A DNA stretch of 64,000 nucleotides. Source: Proteus columbae (lineage in GTDB: Bacteria; Pseudomonadota; Gammaproteobacteria; Enterobacterales; Enterobacteriaceae). The position numbers were made by a program, and so were the translations under genes. Position 1 is the stretch's first letter. The number at the start of each line of letters is the position of its first letter. This document shows positions 26,259 through 35,205 of the stretch, piece after piece. The notes beneath the pieces were generated by a model that made no database searches, was not told the DNA's origin, and saw nothing but the letters and a program-made list of their open reading frames with translations. The DNA lies in the NCBI RefSeq assembly GCF_002777965.1, contig NZ_NGVR01000023.1, forward strand, positions 124,001-188,000. The letters run 5' to 3'.

Positions 26259-28268
26259 ATGAGCAAAGATTTCAAACTGCATTCTGAATTTAAACCGGGT
26301 GGTGATCAACCTGCCGCTATTGCCTCACTTTGTGAAGGATTAGATGATGGTCTTGCTCATCAAACTCTTTTAGGGGTAACAGGCTCAGGTAAAACCTTTA
26401 CGATTGCCAATGTGATTGCCAATCTAAATCGTCCGACTATGGTGTTAGCACCAAATAAAACATTGGCAGCACAGCTTTATAGTGAGATGAAAGAATTTTT
26501 CCCTGAGAATGCAGTGGAATACTTTGTTTCTTATTATGATTATTATCAGCCTGAAGCGTATGTTCCAAGCTCTGATACCTTTATTGAAAAAGATGCTTCT
26601 GTTAACGAACATATCGAGCAAATGCGTCTATCTGCTACTAAAGCCTTGCTAGAACGTAAAGACGTTATTGTCGTGTCATCGGTTTCTGCTATCTATGGTT
26701 TAGGTGATCCCGATAGCTATTTAAAAATGATGCTTCATCTGACTAACGGCATGATAATCGACCAACGTGCTATTTTACGTCGCCTTGCTGATTTACAATA
26801 TACTCGCAATGATCAAGCCTTTCAGCGGGGTACATTTCGTGTCCGTGGTGAAGTGATTGATATTTTTCCTGCTGAATCTGATGATTATGCATTACGTGTT
26901 GAGCTATTTGATGAAGAAGTCGAACGCCTCTCACTGTTTGATCCTTTAACGGGGCAAATTCACTACAATGTGCCTCGTTTTACTGTTTATCCTAAAACGC
27001 ACTATGTCACCCCACGAGAACGCATTCTTGAAGCGATGGAAGAAATCAAAAAAGAACTCGCAGATAGACGTAAAGTACTTTTAGCTAACGATAAGCTCGT
27101 TGAAGAGCAACGCGTGACACAGCGTACTCAATTTGATCTCGAAATGATGAATGAGTTGGGTTATTGCTCTGGTATCGAAAACTATTCACGCTATTTATCA
27201 GGTAGAGGCCCCGGTGAGCCACCACCAACTTTATTTGATTACCTTCCTGCTAACGGTTTATTAGTGATTGATGAATCACACGTTACTATTCCTCAAATTG
27301 GTGGAATGTATAAAGGCGACCGTTCCCGTAAAGAAACCTTAGTTGAATATGGCTTCCGTTTGCCTTCTGCACTTGATAACCGTCCATTACGTTTTGAAGA
27401 GTTTGAGGCGTTAGCACCACAAACGATTTATGTTTCAGCAACACCGGGTAAATATGAACTTGAAAAATCGGGTGATGAAATTGTTGAGCAAGTTGTAAGA
27501 CCAACAGGTTTACTTGATCCCATTGTTGAAGTACGACCTGTGGCGACACAAGTTGATGATTTACTCTCTGAAATTCGTATTCGTGCGGTAAAAAATGAAC
27601 GTGTACTGGTTACCACACTGACAAAAAGAATGGCTGAAGACTTAACTGAATATCTTGAAGAGCATGGTGAACGTGTTCGCTATTTACACTCTGATATTGA
27701 TACGGTTGAACGTGTCGAAATTATTCGTGATTTGCGCCTTGGTGAATTTGATGTATTAGTGGGTATCAACCTACTTCGAGAAGGTTTGGATATGCCAGAG
27801 GTCTCTTTGGTGGCAATTTTAGATGCTGATAAAGAGGGTTTTTTACGTTCAGAGCGTTCATTGATTCAAACAATTGGTCGTGCGGCTCGTAACCTTGAAG
27901 GCAAAGCGATTTTATATGGCGATAAAATTACCGACTCAATGGCGAGAGCGATAAGCGAAACTGAGCGCCGTCGTGAGAAACAGCAACAGTTTAACCTTGA
28001 ACATGGCATTGTGCCTAAAGGATTAAATAAGAAAGTTGGTGATATTCTTAAAATTGGTCAGCCTTCTCAGGGACGTAACAAGAAAGGGCACAAAGCAACA
28101 GATATTCATGAAAATTATCCGTTGTTATCAACGGCTGAATTGGAAAAAGAGATCCAACGTTTAGAAGCCGAAATGTATCAATATGCAAAAGATCTTGAAT
28201 TTGAGAAAGCGGCGAGTACTCGTGATAAGTTACAAGCGTTACGTGCTCAATTTATTGCTAACTCTTAA
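26259..28268 (+). CDS. uvrB: UvrB, excinuclease ABC subunit B
   Basis: Damage-verifying helicase-like subunit of nucleotide excision repair, which loads after UvrA and recruits UvrC. The 669 residues have Walker A GVTGSGKT (39-46), the beta-hairpin region [15 protein letters not shown], a DESH box, QTIGRAARN (motif VI), and the C-terminal UVR domain ([20 protein letters not shown]) that binds UvrC. The ATG follows AGGAG-like sequence at 26232. It is SOS-controlled by the box just upstream and ends in a terminator. Confidence 0.98.
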   Translation: MSKDFKLHSEFKPGGDQPAAIASLCEGLDDGLAHQTLLGVTGSGKTFTIANVIANLNRPTMVLAPNKTLAAQLYSEMKEFFPENAVEYFVSYYDYYQPEAYVPSSDTFIEKDASVNEHIEQMRLSATKALLERKDVIVVSSVSAIYGLGDPDSYLKMMLHLTNGMIIDQRAILRRLADLQYTRNDQAFQRGTFRVRGEVIDIFPAESDDYALRVELFDEEVERLSLFDPLTGQIHYNVPRFTVYPKTHYVTPRERILEAMEEIKKELADRRKVLLANDKLVEEQRVTQRTQFDLEMMNELGYCSGIENYSRYLSGRGPGEPPPTLFDYLPANGLLVIDESHVTIPQIGGMYKGDRSRKETLVEYGFRLPSALDNRPLRFEEFEALAPQTIYVSATPGKYELEKSGDEIVEQVVRPTGLLDPIVEVRPVATQVDDLLSEIRIRAVKNERVLVTTLTKRMAEDLTEYLEEHGERVRYLHSDIDTVERVEIIRDLRLGEFDVLVGINLLREGLDMPEVSLVAILDADKEGFLRSERSLIQTIGRAARNLEGKAILYGDKITDSMARAISETERRREKQQQFNLEHGIVPKGLNKKVGDILKIGQPSQGRNKKGHKATDIHENYPLLSTAELEKEIQRLEAEMYQYAKDLEFEKAASTRDKLQALRAQFIANS

Positions 28269-28295
28269 TTAGATAAATTAAATTCGCAAACTGAT

Positions 28296-28336
28296 AAAGG
28301 GATATCCGTATTTTTACTGGGATTATCCCTTTTTTA
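28296..28336 (+). terminator. Terminator after uvrB
   Basis: AAAGGGATA (28296-28304) pairs with TATCCCTTT (28324-28332), followed by T residues; a second weaker ATCC/GGAT pairing lies in the loop. Confidence 0.75.
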
Positions 28337-28457
28337 CCTTCTATCTTCCATTTTTTGCCTTGTTTGATATTCCCTTAATGACGTTCAGCTGTTTAAATAC
28401 CAAAACAAACAAATCGTCAATTATTTACAAAGATAAAAAAGACATTAAGGATAGTGA

Positions 28458-29408
28458 ATGAGTGGTTATGTTTATGCAGGGTTTCCCAGCTCTGCTGGGG
28501 TAATTCTTGGTGTTATTCTTCTTATTATGCTTTTTAAATGGCTACGAAAATTTGCTGTACAAGATAGTGAGTTGCAAAAACCATCAACAGCAGGGCAGGA
28601 GCCCATTTTATCTGAAGCAGAAAATACGTCAGGTCAGTTGTTACCCAGTGAATGGGGTTTATATGTTGCAGCGCCTTATGCTGCAATGAATGAGTGGGCA
28701 TATAACGAATATGGTCAAGGTAAAGATGATGGTGGGTTATCAGCAGGTTGGGGAATTAACGACCGTTGGGATTTAGTTTATCAACTATTTTGGTTGCTCA
28801 CTCAAGGTCACACTAATGATTTTTATCAGCTACGTGACCAAATTTTGGATGGTAAGGAAGACGATGTTCAGTTATTAAAAAATGATATTTTACTTTCTGA
28901 GTTAACTGAACACGATAAAAATGAGCGTTTATGGCAAATCGATATGATGAGCACAAATCGCATGAATATCCAAAATGTGAAATACCTTATTTGGGATCTC
29001 TGCCGTTTTAACAAGCTCTGTTTAGAAGGTTGTCAGCAAGGTTATATTACTCAACAAGAAGCCCAAACATGGTCATTAATGAGCGCATCAATGTTGCGTC
29101 GGATCTATGATGGTTGGGAAGATATGTGGAGAAACTTTATTGCTACTCGTTGGTTTTGGGCAAGTGGCGATCAAGATTGGGTATCTTCTCATCAAGCTTT
29201 TACAGATGTTATACAAAATATTCTGAATGCAAAAGATACACTGGCAACGCAAGAGAATTGGATCATGGAGTTACCGCCACTAGATTTAATATCGTTTTCT
29301 CGTACTGTAGCGGGTCTTGGTTTGATGAAAAACGATGTACCAATGACACTTGATGAAATTGAAGAAGCGATTAGCCAGCGTATTACATTAAAGCAGCTTA
29401 ATAGCTAA
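28458..29408 (+). CDS. DUF1266-family membrane-anchored protein
   Basis: A 316-residue protein with one N-terminal membrane helix (about residues 9-29, VILGVILLIMLF), a short linker and a cytoplasmic domain of the DUF1266 type. Typical features are the GWGINDRWDLVYQLFWLL block, GH and the tryptophan-rich IYDGWEDMWRNFIATRWFW stretch. Related E. coli proteins (YbeU/YbeR) have no established biochemical role, so I assign none. It is monocistronic: its own start region is 190 bp past uvrB, and it converges on ybhK over a terminator. Confidence 0.8.
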   Translation: MSGYVYAGFPSSAGVILGVILLIMLFKWLRKFAVQDSELQKPSTAGQEPILSEAENTSGQLLPSEWGLYVAAPYAAMNEWAYNEYGQGKDDGGLSAGWGINDRWDLVYQLFWLLTQGHTNDFYQLRDQILDGKEDDVQLLKNDILLSELTEHDKNERLWQIDMMSTNRMNIQNVKYLIWDLCRFNKLCLEGCQQGYITQQEAQTWSLMSASMLRRIYDGWEDMWRNFIATRWFWASGDQDWVSSHQAFTDVIQNILNAKDTLATQENWIMELPPLDLISFSRTVAGLGLMKNDVPMTLDEIEEAISQRITLKQLNS

Positions 29409-29452
29409 TAACACGTTGAAAACCAATAGTGATATTGTGTTTTTATCGACAA

Positions 29453-29493
29453 AAAAACCGCACTTGCTGTTTATTGCAGATGCGGTTTTTTTA
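29453..29493. terminator. Terminator between the DUF1266 gene and ybhK
   Basis: AAAAACCGCA (about 29453-29462) pairs with TGCGGTTTTT (29481-29490), with A and T runs outside. It serves both convergent genes. Confidence 0.85.
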
Positions 29494-29513
29494 TGAAAGC
29501 AGGTAATTAAATA

Positions 29514-30467
29514 CTATTTAACAGCTTGAGGTGATGCATTACGTTGCCCTAATTGTTGCAACGTTAACTCAATAGCTTTGCCTAATAGATGACGGTCGTG
29601 ACGATAAGGAATATCTTTGGCTTCCAATTGAGCTTGTACAATTAATCGACCTTTCATCGATTCATATTGTGTTTCAGGGCTAATGATCACGGCATCTATT
29701 GTTTGTAAACCAATATAATTCTCCATCATGGCGATTTTATCAGACATCGTCATACTGGCAGCCGCAGGGCTTAGCTCTTTGCCTAAATTACCAATATAAA
29801 TTGTTGTTGCACTGCTACGGCGTAACGCTTGAGCAAGCTCTGGCAGTAATAATAAAGGCATTAAACTGGTAAAAAAGCTACCGGGGCCAATTAAGATCAA
29901 ATCTGCTTGTTCAATTGCTTCAATGGCTTCTCGTGTAGTAGGTACTTTAGGGTAGAGATCAAGTTTTTGGGGGATCTTAGGTAAAATATCAACATTTACC
30001 TCACCATAAATCTCATTTCCTTGGTCATCTATTGCCATAAGATCAACGGCTTGTTCAGACATAGGAATAAGGTGAGCATTCACTCTTAATAATCCACGGA
30101 TAAGATTAATGGCTTCTAACGGTCGAACACTTAAGTTATCAAGTGCTTTAAGCATGAGATTACCTAAATTATGACCTGCCAGCTCGCCTGTACCCGAAAA
30201 ACGGTATTCAAACATTGCAGAAGCAACAGAAGGCTCAGTAATTAACTGATTAATACAATTGCGCATATCTCCCCAAGCAATGCCACCTTCTTCTTGGCGA
30301 ATACGGCCAGTAGAACCGCCATTGTCTGTTGTTGTAACAATACCAGTAAGACGAGAGCCTAAGTAGGAGAGTGCTGAAAGCACACGTCCAAGGCCATGAC
30401 CACCACCAAGGGCAACAACACGATCTAAATCACTTAGCGTGCGATTTCGCATATTTGTTCTACTCAT
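29514..30467 (-). CDS. ybhK: YvcK/YbhK family protein (gluconeogenesis factor-like, CofD-related fold)
   Basis: A 317-residue cytoplasmic protein colinear with E. coli YbhK (302). It contains [58 protein letters not shown] and [15 protein letters not shown]. In Bacillus the homologue YvcK binds UDP-sugars and affects cell-wall and carbon metabolism; the enterobacterial role is unclear. The fold is that of the CofD phospho-lactate transferase family. The start may be 30467 or the internal ATG 30452 (MRNRTL), which matches E. coli. It is divergent from moaA. Confidence 0.9.
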   Translation of the reverse strand: MSRTNMRNRTLSDLDRVVALGGGHGLGRVLSALSYLGSRLTGIVTTTDNGGSTGRIRQEEGGIAWGDMRNCINQLITEPSVASAMFEYRFSGTGELAGHNLGNLMLKALDNLSVRPLEAINLIRGLLRVNAHLIPMSEQAVDLMAIDDQGNEIYGEVNVDILPKIPQKLDLYPKVPTTREAIEAIEQADLILIGPGSFFTSLMPLLLLPELAQALRRSSATTIYIGNLGKELSPAAASMTMSDKIAMMENYIGLQTIDAVIISPETQYESMKGRLIVQAQLEAKDIPYRHDRHLLGKAIELTLQQLGQRNASPQAVK

Positions 30468-30628
30468 CTTTAAAAATTTGCCGCTAATTTATCACAATTA
30501 AATTTTAAGCCTATGATCACGACGTGATTTCATCACATTCCTAGTTTAATTTTACTTTTAATAGCCTAATATTTAATCAATGAAAGTGTTTTTACTTATG
30601 TTATTAGAGTGACTAAAGTGTCGTAAGT

Positions 30629-30652
30629 CGTTGTATTATAAATTATATAGCG
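30629..30652. promoter_or_regulatory. ModE-type site upstream of the moa operon
   Basis: CGTTGTAT-N8-ATATAGCG. Arms and spacing match the modA operator (CGCTGTAT-N8-ATACAGCG) at 13 of 16 arm positions. In E. coli moaA is activated by ModE, which fits the location about 100 bp ahead of the riboswitch. Confidence 0.6.
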
Positions 30653-30724
30653 AAAACATTATTCGCTTTTTGAAAAATTAGCAGGTAGAATCCACAATAA
30701 ATATATTGTTATTAGAAACCTGTG

Positions 30725-30857
30725 AAAAACAGGTAAAGATTAGCTCCTAGCCTTAACGTCTAAGTCATCTGTTTACAAGATATGATGTTCTGGCCGTGAC
30801 GAAATAAGTCACCAGGGTGCAAGGTAGAAATGCCAGCATCTCCCGATTTGGAAAGGT
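30725..30857 (+). promoter_or_regulatory. Moco (molybdenum cofactor) riboswitch in the moaA leader
   Basis: The 5-prime leader of moaA ends with the near-invariant Moco-RNA segment AGGGTGCAAGGTAGAAATGC (30814-30833) followed by CAGCATCTCCC, and the ribosome site GGAAAGGTG lies just after it. In E. coli this element reduces moa expression when the cofactor is plentiful. The 5-prime limit is approximate. Confidence 0.88.
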
Positions 30858-30863
30858 GTTACT

Positions 30864-31844
30864 ATGCAACAACTCGTTGATGCGTTTTCCCGCAAATTTT
30901 TCTATTTACGTCTTTCAATTACAGACGTGTGTAATTTTCGTTGTACTTATTGCCTACCTAATGGTTATAAGCCTAACGGTCATAAATCATTTCTTTCGTT
31001 AGATGAAATCAGCAGACTGACACAATCTTTTGCCGCGTTGGGAACAGAAAAAATTCGCCTAACAGGTGGTGAGCCTACAATGCGTCGTGATTTCACTGAT
31101 ATTATCGCAACCATTAAAGATAATGCGGCTATCAAGAAAATTGCTGTAACAACAAACGGTTATCGATTATCTCGTGATGTCGCTCAATGGCGTGATGCAG
31201 GATTAAGTGCAATAAATGTAAGTGTTGATAGCCTCGATCCTCGTCAATTCCATGCTATTACAGGGCAAGATAAATTTAGCCAAGTGATGGAAGGTATTGA
31301 TGCTGCATTTACCGCGGGTTTTGAAAAAGTCAAAGTCAACGTTGTGCTGATGCGCAATGTGAATGATAAAAATCTCCCTGATTTTCTTCATTGGATCAAA
31401 AACCGACCTATCCAACTGCGTTTTATCGAGTTAATGGAAACCGGTGACGGTAGTGATATATTCAACCGCTTTCATTTGTCTGGTGAAGTTATTCGCCAGC
31501 GATTACTCAATGAAGGCTGGTTACAAATTCCTCGCGCTCGTAGTGACGGGCCTGCCCAAGTATTTACCCATCCTGATTATCAAGGTGAAATAGGTCTTAT
31601 CATGCCTTATGAAAAAGACTTTTGTTTAACTTGTAACCGGTTACGTGTTTCCGCTATTGGTAATCTTCATCTTTGCCTATTTGGTGAAAATGGTATTCCT
31701 CTACGCGATTTACTTGCTGATGATAGTCAACAAGAAGCATTACAACAGCGTATTCAGGGTGGTCTTCTTCATAAACGAGAAACCCATTTTCTTCATCAAG
31801 GCGATAGCGGTATTACACCGAACTTATCTGTGATTGGTGGATAG
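30864..31844 (+). CDS. moaA: MoaA, GTP 3',8-cyclase
   Basis: Radical SAM enzyme starting molybdopterin synthesis by converting GTP to 3',8-cyclo-GTP with MoaC. The 326 residues have the N-terminal SAM cluster cysteines 23, 27 and 30 (CNFRCTYC), the [12 protein letters not shown] block, a second C-terminal cluster in [19 protein letters not shown], and the essential GG end. The ATG lies behind GGAAAGGTG at the end of the riboswitch. It is the first gene of moaACDE. Confidence 0.97.
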   Translation: MQQLVDAFSRKFFYLRLSITDVCNFRCTYCLPNGYKPNGHKSFLSLDEISRLTQSFAALGTEKIRLTGGEPTMRRDFTDIIATIKDNAAIKKIAVTTNGYRLSRDVAQWRDAGLSAINVSVDSLDPRQFHAITGQDKFSQVMEGIDAAFTAGFEKVKVNVVLMRNVNDKNLPDFLHWIKNRPIQLRFIELMETGDGSDIFNRFHLSGEVIRQRLLNEGWLQIPRARSDGPAQVFTHPDYQGEIGLIMPYEKDFCLTCNRLRVSAIGNLHLCLFGENGIPLRDLLADDSQQEALQQRIQGGLLHKRETHFLHQGDSGITPNLSVIGG

Positions 31845-31883
31845 TTTTTCGCTCTGTTATTTCGTTAATTTCAGGAGTTGTGC

Positions 31884-32363
31884 ATGTCTCAACTAACTCA
31901 TATTAATGCTGCCGGTGAAGCTCACATGGTGGATGTTAGCGCTAAAGCTGAAACAGTGCGAGAAGCGCGTGCTGAAGCCTTTGTTGAAATGTCAGCAGAA
32001 ACATTAAGCATGATCACCGAAGGTAAACATCATAAAGGTGATGTATTTGCGACCGCCAGAATTGCAGGTATTCAAGCAGCAAAAAGAACATGGGAGTTAA
32101 TCCCATTATGTCACCCGCTGTTATTAACTAAAGTCGAAGTGCGTTTAGAGGCACTTACTGAATCTAATCGTGTACGCATTGAATCTGTTTGCCGTTTAAC
32201 GGGTAAAACAGGGGTTGAGATGGAAGCATTAACGGCGGCATCGGTAGCTGCGTTGACGATTTATGATATGTGTAAAGCCGTTCAAAAAGATATGGTGATA
32301 GGGCCTGTACGTTTATTAGAGAAAACAGGTGGTAAATCAGGTCACTTTAAGGTGGAAGCATGA
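31884..32363 (+). CDS. moaC: MoaC, cyclic pyranopterin monophosphate synthase
   Basis: Converts 3',8-cyclo-GTP to cyclic pyranopterin monophosphate. It has 159 residues and starts [19 protein letters not shown], as in E. coli. It carries [26 protein letters not shown] and [20 protein letters not shown] with the catalytic Lys/Asp region. ATG 31884 follows CAGGAG; a frame extension to TTG 31878 is not supported. It follows moaA by 39 bp with no moaB between, and overlaps moaD by 4 bp. Confidence 0.97.
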   Translation: MSQLTHINAAGEAHMVDVSAKAETVREARAEAFVEMSAETLSMITEGKHHKGDVFATARIAGIQAAKRTWELIPLCHPLLLTKVEVRLEALTESNRVRIESVCRLTGKTGVEMEALTAASVAALTIYDMCKAVQKDMVIGPVRLLEKTGGKSGHFKVEA

Positions 32364-32605
32364 TTAAAGTTCTCTTTTTTGCTCAAGTCCGTGAATTAGT
32401 GGGGGTTGATTCTCTCGAATTAGATTGCGAATATGCGACAGTTGATGATTTACGTAATGCCTTAATTACTAAAGGTGAACGTTGGTCACTCGCGTTAGAA
32501 GATGGCAAGTTGCTTTCTGCGGTAAACCAATCCTTTGTTCAAGGTTCTCACGTTATTAATGATGGTGATGAAATCGCCTTTTTCCCACCTGTTACAGGAG
32601 GATAA
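32360..32605 (+). CDS. moaD: MoaD, molybdopterin synthase sulfur-carrier subunit
   Basis: The 81-residue ubiquitin-fold protein ends in PPVTGG; the terminal glycine is adenylated by MoeB and then carries the thiocarboxylate sulfur used by MoaE. The start overlaps moaC (ATGA). A single base separates its stop from moaE's start. Confidence 0.96.
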   Translation: MIKVLFFAQVRELVGVDSLELDCEYATVDDLRNALITKGERWSLALEDGKLLSAVNQSFVQGSHVINDGDEIAFFPPVTGG

Positions 32606-32606
32606 G

Positions 32607-33068
32607 ATGAGCGCATCAACTCGTATTTCAGTACAAACTGAAAATTTTAGCGTTGGTGATGAATACCAATGGCTTTCAGAGTGTGACAGCGATGGTGCTG
32701 TTGTGACGTTTACGGGTAAAGTTCGTAACCATAATCTCGGTGATGAAGTGAGTACGCTCACGCTTGAACACTATCCGGGAATGACTGAAAAAGCACTGAC
32801 AGATATTGTGAATGAAGCTCGCTCTCGCTGGCCTTTGCAGCGTGTAAGTGTTATTCACCGCGTTGGAACTTTGCATATTGGTGAAGAGATAGTATTTGTC
32901 GGTGTTACCAGTTCTCATCGTAATAGTGCGTTTGAATCTGCGGAGTTTATTATGGATTTCTTAAAAACACGCGCCCCATTTTGGAAAAAAGAAGGACTTT
33001 CTGAAAATAATGATAGATGGGTTGATGCACGCCAAAGTGATTATGATTCAGCTGAGCGTTGGGAATAA
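32607..33068 (+). CDS. moaE: MoaE, molybdopterin synthase catalytic subunit
   Basis: Transfers two sulfurs from MoaD to the precursor to make molybdopterin. It has 153 residues (E. coli 150). GAVVTFTGKVRNHNLGD, LEHYPGMTEKAL and the C-terminal FLKTRAPFWKKE catalytic-lysine block are present. ATG 32607 is placed behind AGGAGGATAAG; an upstream frame inside moaD is a shadow. Last gene of the operon. Confidence 0.97.
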   Translation: MSASTRISVQTENFSVGDEYQWLSECDSDGAVVTFTGKVRNHNLGDEVSTLTLEHYPGMTEKALTDIVNEARSRWPLQRVSVIHRVGTLHIGEEIVFVGVTSSHRNSAFESAEFIMDFLKTRAPFWKKEGLSENNDRWVDARQSDYDSAERWE

Positions 33069-33262
33069 ATCACCACGCTCAATTAAACACTACATTACTT
33101 TACCTAAATTTATTTTATGGTGACATTTCATACAGTTTATTTCATGGAAATGTAAAATCAGTGTGATAAAATTAAATTCTAATGAGTCCATAATGGACTT
33201 TTTACTGAAATAAACGTTATCGTTAAACCTAACGTTATCACTATGATTAAAGGGTAATCATC

Positions 33263-33973
33263 ATGGATCGATTTTCACGTTCAAATGATTCAATCGTACA
33301 GCGCACAGGTTCTGGCCTACAAACCTTTATGGCTCAGGTTTATGGTTGGATGACTGTAGGTCTGTTATTAACTGCGTTTGTTGCATTTTATGTTGCATCA
33401 AGCGAAGCATTATTATCAATGATTTTCTCAAGCAAGATAGTCTTTTTTGGTCTGATCATTGCTCAATTAGGGTTAGTTTTCGTGTTATCAGGTATGGTTC
33501 ATAAAATGAGTGGTGCAATGGCAACCTCATTATTTATGCTCTATTCCGTGCTAACAGGTGTGACTATCTCAAGTGTATTACTGCTTTATACTGCATCTTC
33601 AATTGCAAGCACTTTCTTTATTTGTGCGGCAATGTTTGGTGCATTAAGTATTTACGGTTATACCACTAAGCGTAGCTTAACGGGTATGGGTAGCTTTCTG
33701 TTTATGGGGCTTATCGGTATCATTATTGCATCTATCGTTAATATCTTTATGCAAAGCTCAATGATGAGCATGGTTATCTCTTATGCAGGTGTGTTAATTT
33801 TTGCAGGTTTAACTGCTTACGACACTCAAAAATTAAAAGATATGGGTAATGAAATTAATCAAGAAGATAAAGAAAATATGCGCCGTTACTCAATCATGGG
33901 GGCATTAACGCTTTATTTAGATTTCATCAACCTGTTCTTAATGTTACTGCGTATTTTAGGCGACCGTCGTTAA
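33263..33973 (+). CDS. ybhL: Bax inhibitor-1 family inner-membrane protein YbhL
   Basis: A 236-residue protein with seven predicted membrane helices, colinear with E. coli YbhL from MDRFSRSNDSIVQ to LYLDFINLFLMLLRILGDRR. GLTAYDTQKLK carries the conserved aspartate of the TMBIM family, members of which act as pH-gated calcium leak channels in other bacteria. The E. coli function is not settled. Monocistronic, convergent with the VOC gene. Confidence 0.94.
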   Translation: MDRFSRSNDSIVQRTGSGLQTFMAQVYGWMTVGLLLTAFVAFYVASSEALLSMIFSSKIVFFGLIIAQLGLVFVLSGMVHKMSGAMATSLFMLYSVLTGVTISSVLLLYTASSIASTFFICAAMFGALSIYGYTTKRSLTGMGSFLFMGLIGIIIASIVNIFMQSSMMSMVISYAGVLIFAGLTAYDTQKLKDMGNEINQEDKENMRRYSIMGALTLYLDFINLFLMLLRILGDRR

Positions 33974-34023
33974 TTTTAACGATATCTACGGGTAAACGTA
34001 GTTTAAAAACAGCATAAAAAAAT

Positions 34024-34058
34024 AAATCCCATAACTTTAATAAGTTGTGGGATTTTTT
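34024..34058. terminator. Terminator between ybhL and the VOC gene
   Basis: AAATCCCATAACTT (34024-34037) pairs with AAGTTGTGGGATTT (34042-34055) with one G-U pair, followed by T residues. Confidence 0.87.
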
Positions 34059-34112
34059 TGTGCTTTTATTGAGAGACTTTTTCTGTCGTACATAATTGAA
34101 ATAGAATGAAAC

Positions 34113-34553
34113 CTAGTTATCTCGCAACCAAGGCGTAATAGTTAATCCCACTAAAGTTCCTTCAGGGCTTAATAACCGTGTGACGGTTTGTCCCCAAGGT
34201 TCAACTCGATTATCAACCAGCAGTTGATAGCCTTTTTGTTTTAGCGTTTGAGTGGCGATATTAATATCTTCAACCTCAAATTCAACCCAGTATTGTGGCA
34301 CAGGTAAAGAGTCAGTCCATTTGTTATCACCAAAGCAGGACATAGCCGCTTGCTCTAAAGGCCACAGTGCAAAATGTTTAACGCCTTTTAAGTCACCCTC
34401 AGACGTTGATAGGTAATCACTATTACCTTCCTTTGGTTTTAACGGCAGATTAAGCGCATCTTTATAAAAAAGCTGGCTTTGCTCATTATCGTAGGAAATG
34501 GGGCCAAAACCGGCAACAAAGAGAATGTTAATATCAGAAATAAAAGGTGCCAT
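34113..34553 (-). CDS. VOC (glyoxalase/bleomycin-resistance/dioxygenase) superfamily protein
   Basis: A 146-residue protein of the vicinal-oxygen-chelate fold. N-terminal INILFVAGFGPISYDNEQSQLFYKDALNL-type strand-helix is followed by a second repeat with VEFEVEDINIATQTLKQKGY and a strand ending PEGTLVGLTITPWL. In most members the fold binds a metal and acts on small molecules or sequesters toxins. The substrate is not predictable from sequence. It is 17 bp beyond the HNH gene in the same direction, so it may be co-transcribed with the defence-like pair, though VOC proteins are common housekeeping genes. Confidence 0.8.
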   Translation of the reverse strand: MAPFISDINILFVAGFGPISYDNEQSQLFYKDALNLPLKPKEGNSDYLSTSEGDLKGVKHFALWPLEQAAMSCFGDNKWTDSLPVPQYWVEFEVEDINIATQTLKQKGYQLLVDNRVEPWGQTVTRLLSPEGTLVGLTITPWLRDN

Positions 34554-34569
34554 AATGTAACCCTTACCG

Positions 34570-35205
34570 TTAAGTTAACCACTGTTTCAATATATTAATA
34601 ATAATAGGTGAAAAGCTTTCTAGTTTTCCATCATTATTAGGTTTTGCTAGTTCTATGATTAAATCATTAAGTAAATCATCATCCTCTAGTCCTTCATGAG
34701 GTTTAATTCCATTAATAAATAAGATTTGTTCAATAGCGTGTTTTCTTTTGCTGACTAATGAGTCATTAGGAAGAGCGCTAGAGCCTAAATTCAATATTTC
34801 AATCGTTTTTTCAGCACGGGAGGTTAGACCATTAACTCGACCACTAATTGAAAACTGTAGCTCAGTTTCACACTCATCCATAAGTGGAGTGAGAGGAAGA
34901 GGGTAATGTTGATGAGAATCACCACACTGTTTTTTAGTATTACAACTGGCGATAAGATTAGTGAAATCAAGCGTTTTTTGTTGTGCTAATTGTTGTGGCT
35001 CAATATGCTCATTATGGCAATTTTGAATGCTTACAATTTGCTGACAACAGTGCCCACATAAATAGAATTGCTCTTTGAGTAATTCTTCTCTTATATCAGC
35101 ACGAACACTATAAGTGAGATCCGCATATTTTTTGTTTTTATTCTGTTTTTTCCATTGAGTTAAACTTGTGGGTTCATAATTATTTCTTTTGCTGATTTTT
35201 CTCAA
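34570..35205 (-). CDS. HNH endonuclease of a Septu-like pair (PtuB-like, TIGR02646 type)
   Basis: A 211-residue predicted nuclease. Cysteines C50 and C53 (CGHC) form the zinc-knuckle half, NEHIEP with catalytic His67 follows, then NLIASC (C88) and C94 with H98, the pattern of HNH nucleases in Septu and in retron-associated effector pairs. It overlaps the upstream ATPase gene by 26 bp, so the two are co-translated. In Septu the ATPase and HNH protein together restrict phage. No reverse transcriptase is found beside it. Family assignment is by motif memory, not by search. Confidence 0.75.
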   Translation of the reverse strand: MRKISKRNNYEPTSLTQWKKQNKNKKYADLTYSVRADIREELLKEQFYLCGHCCQQIVSIQNCHNEHIEPQQLAQQKTLDFTNLIASCNTKKQCGDSHQHYPLPLTPLMDECETELQFSISGRVNGLTSRAEKTIEILNLGSSALPNDSLVSKRKHAIEQILFINGIKPHEGLEDDDLLNDLIIELAKPNNDGKLESFSPIIINILKQWLT

